A stretch of 52,496 bases of DNA from the NCBI GenBank assembly GCA_021775835.1, contig JAJFHC010000203.1:1-52496 (forward strand). The letters run 5' to 3'. This DNA comes from Hyphomicrobiales bacterium (GTDB taxonomy: Bacteria; Pseudomonadota; Alphaproteobacteria; Rhizobiales; JAJFHC01). Shown here one piece after another: positions 43,059 to 52,134 of this stretch (positions are counted from its first letter, which is position 1; every line of letters begins with the position of its first letter). A program made the translations under genes and the position numbers. The notes beneath the pieces are model-generated. The model did no database searches and was not told the origin of the DNA. It was given only the letters and a program-made list of their open reading frames with translations.

Positions 43059-43679
43059 CTATGGCCCGGACACGCCGCAACCAAGGTCGCGCAGGAGGCC
43101 ATCGTTCAAGCCGTAAACCCAGCCATGAATGTTGAGTTGCTTGCCGTTCTTCCAGGCGGACTGGATGATCGGCGTGCGCGACACACTGGCGACCTGGGCC
43201 ATGATGTTCAACTCGCACAACCGGTCGAGGCGGGCCCGGTCGTCCGTCAATTTCGCCAACTGTCCGTCATGCGCCTCCGCGATATCGCGGATCGGTTGGA
43301 GCCAATGATCGATAACGCCACGCCGCTGTCCATCCAGTGCCGCTTCGACACCACCACAGCCGTAGTGGCCGCAAACGATGATGTGTTTAACCTCGAGCGC
43401 GTCGACCGCATATTCGAGGACCGAAAGAAGGTTCATGTCCCCACTGTGGGCAATGTTTGCAACATTGCGGTGAACGAAGACCTCACCCGGCGCCAGACCG
43501 GTAATAACGTTTGCCGGAACCCGGCTGTCGGAGCACCCGATCCATAGAAACTCCGGCCGCTGCAGAGCCGTCAATCTGCGAAAATACTCTGGATCTTCCT
43601 CGCGTTTTCCGCGGGCCCACCGAACATTGTGATCCAGCAGTTCGCTGAGCGGTGTGTCACTGTGGTCCGAAGGCGCCAT
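43059..43679 (-). CDS. beta-class carbonic anhydrase
   Basis: 206 residues from the ATG at 43679 with GGGAG upstream. Zinc ligands and active site: WIGCSDSRVPANVITGLAPGEVFVHRNVAN (Cys, Asp-Arg dyad) and IIVCGHYGCGGVEAAL (His and Cys). DMNLLSVLEYAVDALEVKHI and GWVYGLNDGLLRDL are typical of the Can type. It interconverts CO2 and bicarbonate. An alternative start at 43724 adds 15 residues without family resemblance. Confidence 0.95.
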   Translation of the reverse strand: MAPSDHSDTPLSELLDHNVRWARGKREEDPEYFRRLTALQRPEFLWIGCSDSRVPANVITGLAPGEVFVHRNVANIAHSGDMNLLSVLEYAVDALEVKHIIVCGHYGCGGVEAALDGQRRGVIDHWLQPIRDIAEAHDGQLAKLTDDRARLDRLCELNIMAQVASVSRTPIIQSAWKNGKQLNIHGWVYGLNDGLLRDLGCGVSGP

Positions 43680-44124
43680 TGAGGGATCTCCCAATCTGTG
43701 CAAAGCCACCCTTTCCGGATGCACTTTGAGGTTGATCGATGGATGTTATCGTCCAATTGACGTCTTCGTCTCCTCTATTATCGCCGCTCGACCCCGACAG
43801 ATCCCAGTTTCTGCAAACGTCGTCCGCAACGCCCATCCAGCGGGCAGTCCCACCGGCGTTTAGAGTGGCGAATGCCCTAATTTGACTGAGGCTTTGTGGC
43901 GAGCCGCGTTCGAACTGAGCTGGAGGACGTGTTTTCCGTTTGCGACGAGAGCCTGGATGGGCACCAGGCCCACCTTTAGAGCTTGTACCCGTTGATTGTC
44001 TTGTCTATTTCATTACGCGGGAACCAATCAGCACGATACCTGTTGCCTGCAAACCCAGTAAGCTGCATGACCCTGTTGAAGCCTTCCCGGCCTCGCAAAG
44101 TTTGAATTCAATCAGGAGCCCAAT
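43680..44124. other. intergenic region upstream of sodB
   Basis: 445 bp between divergent carbonic anhydrase and superoxide dismutase genes. I see no coding frame, repeat or RNA gene. A CAGGAG site precedes the sodB ATG. A promoter for each gene must lie here, but no box stands out. Confidence 0.5.
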
Positions 44125-44721
44125 ATGACTCTCACGTTGCCCGACCTGCCCTATGCCCACGATGCCTTGAACCCCTACATGTCGACCGAAACGTTGGAGT
44201 TTCACCACGACAAGCATCACAATGCCTATGTAACCAAGGCCAATGAACTGCTTGAAGGCAACGACCTTCAAGGCAAGTCGATCGAGGAGATTGTACGCGG
44301 CTCACATTCCGTCAACAATGCGCTCTTCAACAATGCAGCCCAGCACTACAATCACCTGCACTTCTGGCAATGGATGAAGCCAGGCGGCGGTGGCAGCATT
44401 CCCTCTGCCTTGGAAAACCAGATAAAACAGGATCTTGGTTCGACGGACAGCTTCCGGAGTGCTTTTGTCGCCGCAGGCATGGGCCAGTTCGGGTCCGGAT
44501 GGTGCTGGCTTGTCATGAAAGGCGGCCGCCTCGACATCATGGCAACGCCCAACGGCGAAAACCCGCTGGTGCATGACGCCACGCCCCTGCTCGGGTGCGA
44601 CGTCTGGGAGCACTCCTACTACATTGACCACCGCAACAACCGGAAGGCCTACCTCGAGGCGTTCCTCGACAACCTGGTCAACTGGGAATACGTCTCAGAG
44701 CTCTACGACGGAGCGTCCTGA
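44125..44721 (+). CDS. sodB: superoxide dismutase, iron type
   Basis: 198 residues. Metal ligands H27, H77, D159 and H163 can be placed (FHHDKHHNAYV, AAQHYNHLHFW, CDVWEHSYY). Q73 in the AAQHYNH block corresponds to the iron-type glutamine next to the active site, and MGQFGSGWCWLV fits Fe- rather than Mn-SOD, although cambialistic use of manganese is possible. It removes superoxide in the cytoplasm. A hairpin terminator follows at 44751. Confidence 0.95.
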   Translation: MTLTLPDLPYAHDALNPYMSTETLEFHHDKHHNAYVTKANELLEGNDLQGKSIEEIVRGSHSVNNALFNNAAQHYNHLHFWQWMKPGGGGSIPSALENQIKQDLGSTDSFRSAFVAAGMGQFGSGWCWLVMKGGRLDIMATPNGENPLVHDATPLLGCDVWEHSYYIDHRNNRKAYLEAFLDNLVNWEYVSELYDGAS

Positions 44722-44750
44722 ACCGGTCTTGTCGTTGAAATTTGACCAAG

Positions 44751-44793
44751 CCGGATGAGCAGCCGTGAACACCGCTTTTGCTCATCCGGATTT
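44751..44793 (+). terminator. sodB terminator
   Basis: CCGGATGAGCA (44751-44761) pairs perfectly with TGCTCATCCGG (44779-44789); the 17-base loop is GCCGTGAACACCGCTTT. The stem is followed by ATTTCTCT, a short U-rich tract. It lies 29 bp after the sodB stop codon. Confidence 0.75.
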
Positions 44794-44943
44794 CTCTCAT
44801 AGAGAATGATCAGGATGGATGCTGCGCCGGAAATCAACTTCGACTCTTTGAGTTGGTTTTGGTGTGAGGTCGGCGGCGCACAGCAGAAGTGCCCTGAACC
44901 GATTGCCTGGCTTTTTGCAAGCGCCAGATACTCGGGGGAGATT

Positions 44944-44988
44944 TGGTAGGCTGTACAGGGATCGAACCTGTGACCCGCTGATTAAGAG
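44944..44988 (-). other. 3' fragment of a tRNA-Lys(CTT) gene, candidate attachment site
   Basis: Read on the minus strand from 44988: anticodon loop CTCTTAA (anticodon CTT), 3' anticodon stem TCAGC, variable loop GGGTC, a perfect T-arm ACAGG-TTCGATC-CCTGT, acceptor strand ACAGCCT, discriminator A and CCA ending at 44944. The bases 5' of the loop (GCGGT) do not pair well with TCAGC, and no D-arm or 5' acceptor strand (AGGCTGT) is found to the right. So only the 3' 45 bases of the tRNA are present, the usual trace of tyrosine-recombinase integration. An intact copy would be expected beyond the right edge. Confidence 0.75.
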
Positions 44989-45023
44989 ACCGCCCGATTT
45001 CCTTGAGTCCATTGGTGTCTTTT

Positions 45024-45122
45024 GTAAACCGTTCTGGGTTTACCCCGACGACAAATCAATGACTTATCAGCAAACTGTAAACCACGCGTACAGCGCCATC
45101 GGCGTCACCGCTAAGTCATTGA
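45024..45122. repeat. cluster of short repeats next to the tRNA fragment
   Basis: GTAAACC occurs at 45024-45030 and 45077-45083 and inverted (GGTTTAC) at 45037-45043. TCAATGACTTA at 45056-45066 is inverted perfectly at 45112-45122 (TAAGTCATTGA). All within 130 bp of the candidate attachment site. Such repeats resemble recombinase arm-binding sites. The rest of 44989-45301 holds no gene. Confidence 0.5.
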
Positions 45123-45301
45123 AAAAATTGGCAGCGGGATAGAGACTTGAATTCCCGACACGCGGATTATGATATGTCTGTTTAGATCGTGGAATCAAAA
45201 GATTAGGCAAAATTCCAGTGTAAACCTCGATGCAAATATCAATCACTTAGCACTGTAACTGTAAAACTTTTGCAGCGAAGCCTGTCAAACGTCAGCAGTT
45301 T

Positions 45302-48300
45302 TTATTCCAGTGGAGTTCGACTCCCACCTTTGAAAAATTCGATGAACTGAAACGTACCGTCAGCCAGTGCGACGGAGACGGTTCCTCCCGGATAGATTCC
45401 GCATATACGAACGACGTCCTGTTCCGAACTCCACACTACAGTATCAAATCCGTCCGCACCCTCCTTACCCGTGTAAATGAACGATATCACCTGCTTCTCA
45501 TAACCCGTGACTAGCGCAAATGCTGACGACTCTCCATTGAACAATCCCGGCTGATCATCGTTGTCGTCATCACGCCAGACACCGGCAAATTGTTGCAGAT
45601 TGCCAGTTGCAACGTCGTATCTAAGGGTGTTGTCACTTTCTACGTCTATAAGCCACGAGCCATCCGAAAGGATTGTTTGGGGTTGTCGTCTGAGCAGTGA
45701 GACAAGATCAATTTTGAAATCGAAATCAAACATATGCTGTGGCACGGTCGGATTTCCGTTTCGCCACAGCGTTAGGTCCCCCCTGCTTGTGCAATAGAGG
45801 TGTTGTCCCTTTCCGTTGGAAATGTGCATCGCCATTTCCCAGTTCTTCGTGCTCGCAGGAAATATGCGGTAGTGGCCGTCCCGAGTTGTCAGGATGAAGT
45901 GGAAATCCGTCCAGGCAAATACTCGGCAATCGTCGAGACTGAGTGCGCCTCGAACCGGGGTACCATCAATTTCCAGCTGCAAAATCTTATCACCGCTTGG
46001 GTATTCCCAAACACAGAGACAACCGTCTACACCGAACGAGAGGACCTCGTTTTGACTACAGGCGAATACTCCACTCACGCCTTTCTCGTGATGGTGAACC
46101 TCCAAAATTTTTTCACCGGATAGACCATTCCAGATCATTATGCTTCCGTCGTCCGACCAGGATGCGATGTTAAGGTCGGGCATTACAGCAGCACCAAGGA
46201 CCCATGACTTATGCCCGGTGAAGGATGCCACGGTTTTGCCATTAGTATGATCCCAGAGTCTCAGTGTGGTGTCTCTGGACCAAGAAAGGAGCCTACCGTC
46301 GGGTAGAAAAAGAAGGCCCTCAACGCTGTCTGAATGCCCTCGCAGATAATGTGTCGGCTCAGTACCGGCGTTCAGACTCGGACGAAACCTATCATTCAAC
46401 CAGCGCCTACCACGGGCCAATGCCGATTGTTCATTGGATTTACTCCACAGCAAGATCTCCTGCTCTTTTGACCAAGATGCCACCGTGCCTCCATGTCCAA
46501 GCAAAATCCTGGAGGTTGAAGCATCACTGTTGACCAGGGTTTTCTGTAGGAAGGGCCTCGAACCCGTCCATTTCAGAATTTCACCGTTAACCGACCATGT
46601 CACAAAGGAATCTTCATCGACTACGATATAGTCTTCGGTGAAATGAGCCCTCCCCAGAACTTCCCGAATCGCTATGGTTTTTCCTGTTTCTACAATGAAC
46701 AAGTGTCCGTCCCAAGTTGAAAGCAACGCCTTGTTCTCTCCAAAAAGTTGAACCGTCTTGACGTCGATTGACACTGGGCTGGCTACCCGCTGTCCGGATA
46801 TTGTATCGTTCGTCCAGATCCAGACTGCGCCGGAATCATGAATCGATAGGACAGTCCCATTTGCGAGAACACAGGCATCAATAGGCATAGATTTTGGCGA
46901 AGAGCTTGAAGACGCGTTCTCAAGTTCGCGAAGGTTCCAGGTTAAAACATGGGAGTCATACTCGGACCATGTCACAATCCGATTGGCGTCAATTTCCATA
47001 ATACCTGAAACACCGGACGAATGTGCCGTGAAGGTTGCAATCAAGTCTCCATTGGTTTCGTCCCAGAGGTGGACGGATCCGTCAGTTGCCCATGAAATTA
47101 TCCTGCCCGTTCCGACAACCAACACGCCAGTGATGGTTGATTCATGACCCATCAAAACGACGCAATCACGAACTTCAACGTTATCCAAGACGTTGGATTC
47201 CTGGTGTTTCATCGTTTTTAGATGCCAGATGCGCAGGGTGTTATCTTTGGACCAGGTAAGAATGACGTTTGGCCGCAACTTCATCGCGCCGAGTACTGGT
47301 CGGGTATGGCCCTCAAGGCGTCCTGCCTTGTAGAGCACTCCTCTATCAACCCTCCAGACATCAACATCTTTGACCACGATTTCCCAGGTTGCAAACACCT
47401 CCGGCCCCAGAGAGAGCACGCCGGCAATTTCCGTCCCGGGCAAGTCGGAAGAAGTAGACCAGATGGTTTCTGTCTTATCGTCTTCAATATTGATGAATCC
47501 AACACGCTCTGGCGACCACTGGAAAAATGCGTCTTTGGCAATCCGGAGAAGGCGCTGTTTCGTTTGTCCCGCAAACCCGGGAAGGGTTGTTGAGTGTAGG
47601 GTTTTCAGTTGCAGGATTTTCTGGCAGTGATCAAAAATGATCACAATCCGGTCCGCAGACAACATCTCCAACGATTGGACGGGAAAGCCTTGACTTTCAA
47701 TAACAATGTGTTCACTTGACTCAAAGTCCCAAGCGATGACCTCTCCATCCCCGGACCAGAAGATCAGTTTTCCGTCTCCCGCCAGAATCGCACCGCCGAT
47801 CGTGCTATGATGTATGGAAAAACTTTTCCAGATCGTTGCGTCCGGGAGATTCCAGGCAACTAATATCCCGTCTTCAGCCCAAGTGATGATCCGATGTTCG
47901 TTTGCGGCAATCACTCCAACGACGGGGGCATCGTGGCCGACAAGCCGTATTTTTTCAGAACACGTCTTAAGATCCCAGACAATTGGGTCAGCATTATCCG
48001 ACCAAGAGATTGCCAAGGTGTCATGCAATTTCAAGACACCGCGGACTGGACCTGCCGTCAATAGCACGTGCTCAAATGCGAACTCACGACTTGTCCTGCT
48101 TTGCAACCGTACCCATTGCTCCCCAGCGACGAAGTCCATCCCCGCCGATTTGATGCGCTCATATCGAGATTGTTCGTTTGCGATCTGCGCAAGTATCCGC
48201 CGCTTCGGCCAGAACGGGACCCGAGAGTCGATTAGATGCTGGTGCGACCTTAGGAACTCCGCCCAATCTGAGATTGATCGTGCAGACGGTGTGCCGCTTG

Positions 48301-50542
48301 CCCGTTTGTAATCCTGGATCAGGTCGGCAAGTGCATTGTGCTCACATTTAGCTGCGACAAATCCAAAATCCGTCAGCGTAGCCGTCAGTTCCTGCCATAA
48401 TTCCGCCTGTCTTTGTTGGAATGGCAATTCCATCAGGCTGCGTTGAGACCAGGACCGGCTTGACGTGCCCGAATTATTGTCGCCGGAAAAAAATTGGGAG
48501 AGCGCCTCGTGCCGCCCTCGTTTTTCATCTTCGGATAAAAACATTGACTCAACCACAAGCTCGAACTGCTCGTGGTAGAAATTCATCAACACGGTTCCAT
48601 CCACGTCGCGTTCCACCAGATACGGATCAAGTGCATGTCGAAGCCGCGCCCAGACAGCTTCCGGAATTTTGGGGACATCGTCTGGTCCGGAGGGAAGATC
48701 GAAGAATGCCTGCTCTCGAAGTGTGGCCATGTAGACGTCATCAGCGCCTAGCAAAGCCAACAATTCGTCCTCGCTAAGCCCGAACCGTGACGCGCGTATG
48801 AGACCCATCAGTCGCGATACGAGGTGAAGGCCAAAAGCCTTGGGCTCGGTCAGCTCCCCAAGAAACTGTTGGATCAGAGCAGGTATGCCGGGCTCGAGAA
48901 TTGGTGTTTGTTCGTAGGATCGCCACTTGCGCGCGAATTGTGCGACAATTTGTAGGTATAGCGGCGAGCCGCTGTGCTGGAACTGACCCAGAATATAGTC
49001 GAACTGTGCGGGCTGGAGTGTCCGGCCCATTGCGGTGAGCCTTCTTTCAACTAGCTGGTGACCATCTTCCTTGGGAAGTTTCTCAAGAGCAATGTGGGAA
49101 ACAGGATCTGCTGGTTCAGTGCCGTGATAGGGAGCAACGTCGGGCGTAAATGAGAGAAGCAAATGTGCGCCTGAGGGAGGTTCAACCAACAGTCGACTAA
49201 CTGGTCCTTCGACAATTCGATCGAGACAATCAATTATCACGATAACTTGGACATGTTCAGACGCAGAACGAAGTCGGTCGAAAAAGAACGTTATGAACTG
49301 GCTGAAATTTTCCAGCGGCGGTTCATCTTCATGCGACGCATCGGGTTCCAATTCACGGCAGAGCGCCCGCAACAAGTAAGACAGATTTCTGGAGGAAGAA
49401 GTGGCTCCGACGTATCGCGCAAAAACTATTGCTTTTGGGAACCACGATACCGCACGGGTTTCGATCTGTGCCATGAGTGCGGTCTTGCCAGATCCGCTAG
49501 TACCCGTCAGCGTGAGAGACCTCTGCGCAGGATGCGAGAGGTAACGCCTTACCAGGTCCAGTTCCATATCTCGGCCTACGAACACCTCTCGATGGCCTTC
49601 GGCAAAACGGGCGTGTGCCGCGCCCTCATCGAAGGAATCATGAAGAGCATCGTACTCATCCATGCGTGTACGAATTATATGTTCCAGACGACTTCGGATG
49701 CCGTCACAAAAGGCATCAATGTAAGTGGTGGCAGGTATGGTCGGACCTGATTCGATCTCGTACCGATAAATGTTTCGCTCGTCCAACTTATCGGCAACGC
49801 GAGTCTTCAGTGCCCTTACCCGCGCCGCTTTTTCTGGAATCTGCATTCCAACCTCATCAACGTCGAGCATCTCAGAAGGAATATCGGCTACATCACACTT
49901 GATCGTGCGGAATGCAGCAACTGCAGATTTTCCCGCCTCAGGAGTGTTCAACACACCATCGATGATTTCCTGTTCCGTGGCGGACACGACGTATTTGTCA
50001 AGTTCAGGACCGGAGATCCCACTGGCCAAGGCTGCTTCATTCAGCAATCTGTGTAACGGGAGCTCAACTTCCAAACTCCAGTTGCTGTCGTCAATGTATC
50101 GTCCATCTCTAGGTTGCAGCACCCACATTGGCGGCACGGCATTCCTGTCCATACGGTACCACCGACAAATCAGATCGATGTCCTCTGGACCAGGTACATT
50201 CTGTTTGATCAAAACAAATTCTTCGACTGGAATTGCAGTCGGAAGTGGGCACCAACCATACCGATCACCAACAAGGGCGAGGAAACTGGGGCGGGGAGAG
50301 AGTTGTTGGCAGCGTGCGATTTCCTGTCGACAGATCTCGATCGCGAGTTGCTCATGGGCGGCAGCACCGCTGATCCCCCAACGGAGATCAATAATAACGA
50401 AGTTCCAACCTTGCGAGTGACACATCTGCTTCAACGCAGGGAACACCTGCCGTTGCAATGCGTCACGTTCCTGCACAAAGTCGCTAAATGTCGAACTTAC
50501 AAAAATCCGAATTGTGCGGCTTTCTGTGGTCATCGAACTCAA
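45302..50542 (-). CDS. DUF4062-STAND NTPase-WD40 protein (NWD1-like)
   Basis: 1746 residues. DUF4062 at 10-100 (RIFVSSTFSDFVQERDAL, VIIDLRWGI, FLALVGDRYGWCPLP), a linker domain to about 320, a STAND/NACHT-like ATPase with P-loop LTGTSGSGKTAL (345-356) and Walker B VIVIIDCLDRI (433-443), a helical region to about 820, then roughly 18-20 WD40-like blades to the end. Clear blades read GHSDSVEGLLFLPDGRLLSW followed by SRDTTLRLWD, or GHESTITGVLVVGTGRIISW followed by ATDGSVHLWD. The order DUF4062-NTPase-WD40 is that of animal NWD1 and related proteins. Such STAND proteins act as ligand-triggered oligomeric switches; in bacteria many defend against phage. Sixty-eight bp downstream of the TPR gene, same strand. 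Confidence 0.9.
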   Translation of the reverse strand: MSSMTTESRTIRIFVSSTFSDFVQERDALQRQVFPALKQMCHSQGWNFVIIDLRWGISGAAAHEQLAIEICRQEIARCQQLSPRPSFLALVGDRYGWCPLPTAIPVEEFVLIKQNVPGPEDIDLICRWYRMDRNAVPPMWVLQPRDGRYIDDSNWSLEVELPLHRLLNEAALASGISGPELDKYVVSATEQEIIDGVLNTPEAGKSAVAAFRTIKCDVADIPSEMLDVDEVGMQIPEKAARVRALKTRVADKLDERNIYRYEIESGPTIPATTYIDAFCDGIRSRLEHIIRTRMDEYDALHDSFDEGAAHARFAEGHREVFVGRDMELDLVRRYLSHPAQRSLTLTGTSGSGKTALMAQIETRAVSWFPKAIVFARYVGATSSSRNLSYLLRALCRELEPDASHEDEPPLENFSQFITFFFDRLRSASEHVQVIVIIDCLDRIVEGPVSRLLVEPPSGAHLLLSFTPDVAPYHGTEPADPVSHIALEKLPKEDGHQLVERRLTAMGRTLQPAQFDYILGQFQHSGSPLYLQIVAQFARKWRSYEQTPILEPGIPALIQQFLGELTEPKAFGLHLVSRLMGLIRASRFGLSEDELLALLGADDVYMATLREQAFFDLPSGPDDVPKIPEAVWARLRHALDPYLVERDVDGTVLMNFYHEQFELVVESMFLSEDEKRGRHEALSQFFSGDNNSGTSSRSWSQRSLMELPFQQRQAELWQELTATLTDFGFVAAKCEHNALADLIQDYKRASGTPSARSISDWAEFLRSHQHLIDSRVPFWPKRRILAQIANEQSRYERIKSAGMDFVAGEQWVRLQSRTSREFAFEHVLLTAGPVRGVLKLHDTLAISWSDNADPIVWDLKTCSEKIRLVGHDAPVVGVIAANEHRIITWAEDGILVAWNLPDATIWKSFSIHHSTIGGAILAGDGKLIFWSGDGEVIAWDFESSEHIVIESQGFPVQSLEMLSADRIVIIFDHCQKILQLKTLHSTTLPGFAGQTKQRLLRIAKDAFFQWSPERVGFINIEDDKTETIWSTSSDLPGTEIAGVLSLGPEVFATWEIVVKDVDVWRVDRGVLYKAGRLEGHTRPVLGAMKLRPNVILTWSKDNTLRIWHLKTMKHQESNVLDNVEVRDCVVLMGHESTITGVLVVGTGRIISWATDGSVHLWDETNGDLIATFTAHSSGVSGIMEIDANRIVTWSEYDSHVLTWNLRELENASSSSSPKSMPIDACVLANGTVLSIHDSGAVWIWTNDTISGQRVASPVSIDVKTVQLFGENKALLSTWDGHLFIVETGKTIAIREVLGRAHFTEDYIVVDEDSFVTWSVNGEILKWTGSRPFLQKTLVNSDASTSRILLGHGGTVASWSKEQEILLWSKSNEQSALARGRRWLNDRFRPSLNAGTEPTHYLRGHSDSVEGLLFLPDGRLLSWSRDTTLRLWDHTNGKTVASFTGHKSWVLGAAVMPDLNIASWSDDGSIMIWNGLSGEKILEVHHHEKGVSGVFACSQNEVLSFGVDGCLCVWEYPSGDKILQLEIDGTPVRGALSLDDCRVFAWTDFHFILTTRDGHYRIFPASTKNWEMAMHISNGKGQHLYCTSRGDLTLWRNGNPTVPQHMFDFDFKIDLVSLLRRQPQTILSDGSWLIDVESDNTLRYDVATGNLQQFAGVWRDDDNDDQPGLFNGESSAFALVTGYEKQVISFIYTGKEGADGFDTVVWSSEQDVVRICGIYPGGTVSVALADGTFQFIEFFKGGSRTPLE

Positions 50543-50610
50543 CCCTGATTGGACTAAACGATCAACAAATCAATACCTGCGGAGGTTGGCAGAAGACAAT
50601 TTGAAAGACC

Positions 50611-52134
50611 CTAAATGAAGTAAAATGCAGCGGCTACACAGCAGGCCAATGCCCCTATCCACCAAAGGTAGCCAAGTTTATTTGACGAGTTCAAAACAGA
50701 TTTGGAAGTGGTGCCAGACACATTTGAAGCTCCCGGGTCGGTTGATTTGGAATCATCTAAACCAAGTTCCGCGGCCAGAGCGCCGGCCACCAAGGGATAC
50801 ACTTGGAGATCCTTTTCTTCTGCGTAGGCATTCAATCGATTTACAAGTGTCATGTCCACGTTTGGAACGTCATACGGCACCAACCCTTGCTCCTGTAAAG
50901 ACAGGGCATGAAACATCATCGATTTTCGCTCGTCAGCGTTCGCGGACAACACCCTTCTCATTGACGCTTCGATAACACGAATTTGCACGGCCTCTCCACC
51001 AAGTCGTTGTAGTTCGTTGACGATGTTAGTTGGCAATCCATTTTCCTGCGAGGGGCCATCAGGCGGCGTTTCGTGTTGCTCTTCGGGTGCCGCGTCTTGT
51101 GATCTCATAAACACATCCGCCAGGACTTCTTCGATGCCTTCCACATCGGGAACTCCGTCGCTCAATTTGTAGTGATGCGTTTGCTTGCCATCTGCCCGTT
51201 TGACAATGGTTGGATCCGCTTGCTGCTTTTTCAAACTGCGGACATAGTGTTCCCGAGCTCTTTCTTCATTACCAAGATCACGAAAAGACTCTGCAAGCAT
51301 TTCGTGGACATCAAGCGCTCGCTGATCATCCGCCCCGAATTGAATCTCCATAAACGTCAGCGCTTTAGTCAGGAGATCGACGGCTTCGTCATTCCGACCC
51401 TGCCCATAGCGGATTTGACCAAGATTAAAATTAGCTCGGCAGATAGCTTCTTCTGGTGCGTTAGGGTTTTGTTCAATCAAGCTCTGTGCCTGCATTGCAG
51501 TGCGTTCGGCTGACACCAGATCATCTGTCATCATGTACGCTGTACAAAGATTCAGAACAAACATCTCATCATTTGCAATGACGGTGCCATTAAGGCTTGT
51601 GTCCACCGACACAATGTCTTCCCAATGAGCGATGGCCCCGGCGTGATCGCCAACGCCCATCGACATATCGCCCAGTATTTGTTTTGTCTGCGAGTAAACA
51701 TCGACAGCATCCTCGTAAATCGGAGACGCACCCTTCAAAGCCTCGTCGGCTAATTCAGCTATCTTAATCAGTGGATTTGCCTGACTGTCGCCGTTGTCCG
51801 CCTGACCTGCTCCAGGTGTTATTTTGTAAAGAAGGTAATTTGCTGTCACCGCTTGTGATACTTGCCCCGCCCGTTCCAGACAATCGGCGAGCATTCCCAG
51901 GACATCCGTGTGCATGTCCGAAACTCCGTCCTGGCGCATCAGAATTGAAAATGCGATCTCAAGATCGGGAATAGCTTCAGCAAATTTTTGCTCGGAGTAT
52001 AAGGCGGCGCCCTGCCTGACCGAGACCTTCAAGAGATCTTCAACCTGCGTGCCGCCGTCGGTACTGGCTGCATCCAACAATCGTTGGTTAACTTTGTCGC
52101 TAAACCCCTCTACGTCGAGCAGTTTGAACTTCAT
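50611..52134 (-). CDS. tail-anchored TPR protein, partner of the STAND gene
   Basis: 507 residues. TPR-like helical repeats occupy most of the first 310 residues, for example GAALYSEQKFAEAIPDLEIAF, ANFNLGQIRYGQGRNDEAVDLL and EMLAESFRDLGNEERAREHYV. A polar linker and a second helical domain (about 350-455) follow, then a Ser/Thr-rich stalk and one membrane span at the very C-terminus (LGYLWWIGALACCVAAAFYFI) that reaches the last residue. No signal peptide, so it should be a tail-anchored protein with its repeats in the cytoplasm. It is the first gene of the pair with the DUF4062-STAND-WD40 gene. Confidence 0.85.
   Translation of the reverse strand: MKFKLLDVEGFSDKVNQRLLDAASTDGGTQVEDLLKVSVRQGAALYSEQKFAEAIPDLEIAFSILMRQDGVSDMHTDVLGMLADCLERAGQVSQAVTANYLLYKITPGAGQADNGDSQANPLIKIAELADEALKGASPIYEDAVDVYSQTKQILGDMSMGVGDHAGAIAHWEDIVSVDTSLNGTVIANDEMFVLNLCTAYMMTDDLVSAERTAMQAQSLIEQNPNAPEEAICRANFNLGQIRYGQGRNDEAVDLLTKALTFMEIQFGADDQRALDVHEMLAESFRDLGNEERAREHYVRSLKKQQADPTIVKRADGKQTHHYKLSDGVPDVEGIEEVLADVFMRSQDAAPEEQHETPPDGPSQENGLPTNIVNELQRLGGEAVQIRVIEASMRRVLSANADERKSMMFHALSLQEQGLVPYDVPNVDMTLVNRLNAYAEEKDLQVYPLVAGALAAELGLDDSKSTDPGASNVSGTTSKSVLNSSNKLGYLWWIGALACCVAAAFYFI

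Noticed and set aside
44797..45142. Short frames across the tRNA fragment
   Set aside because: They read through a tRNA-derived sequence and show no protein features.
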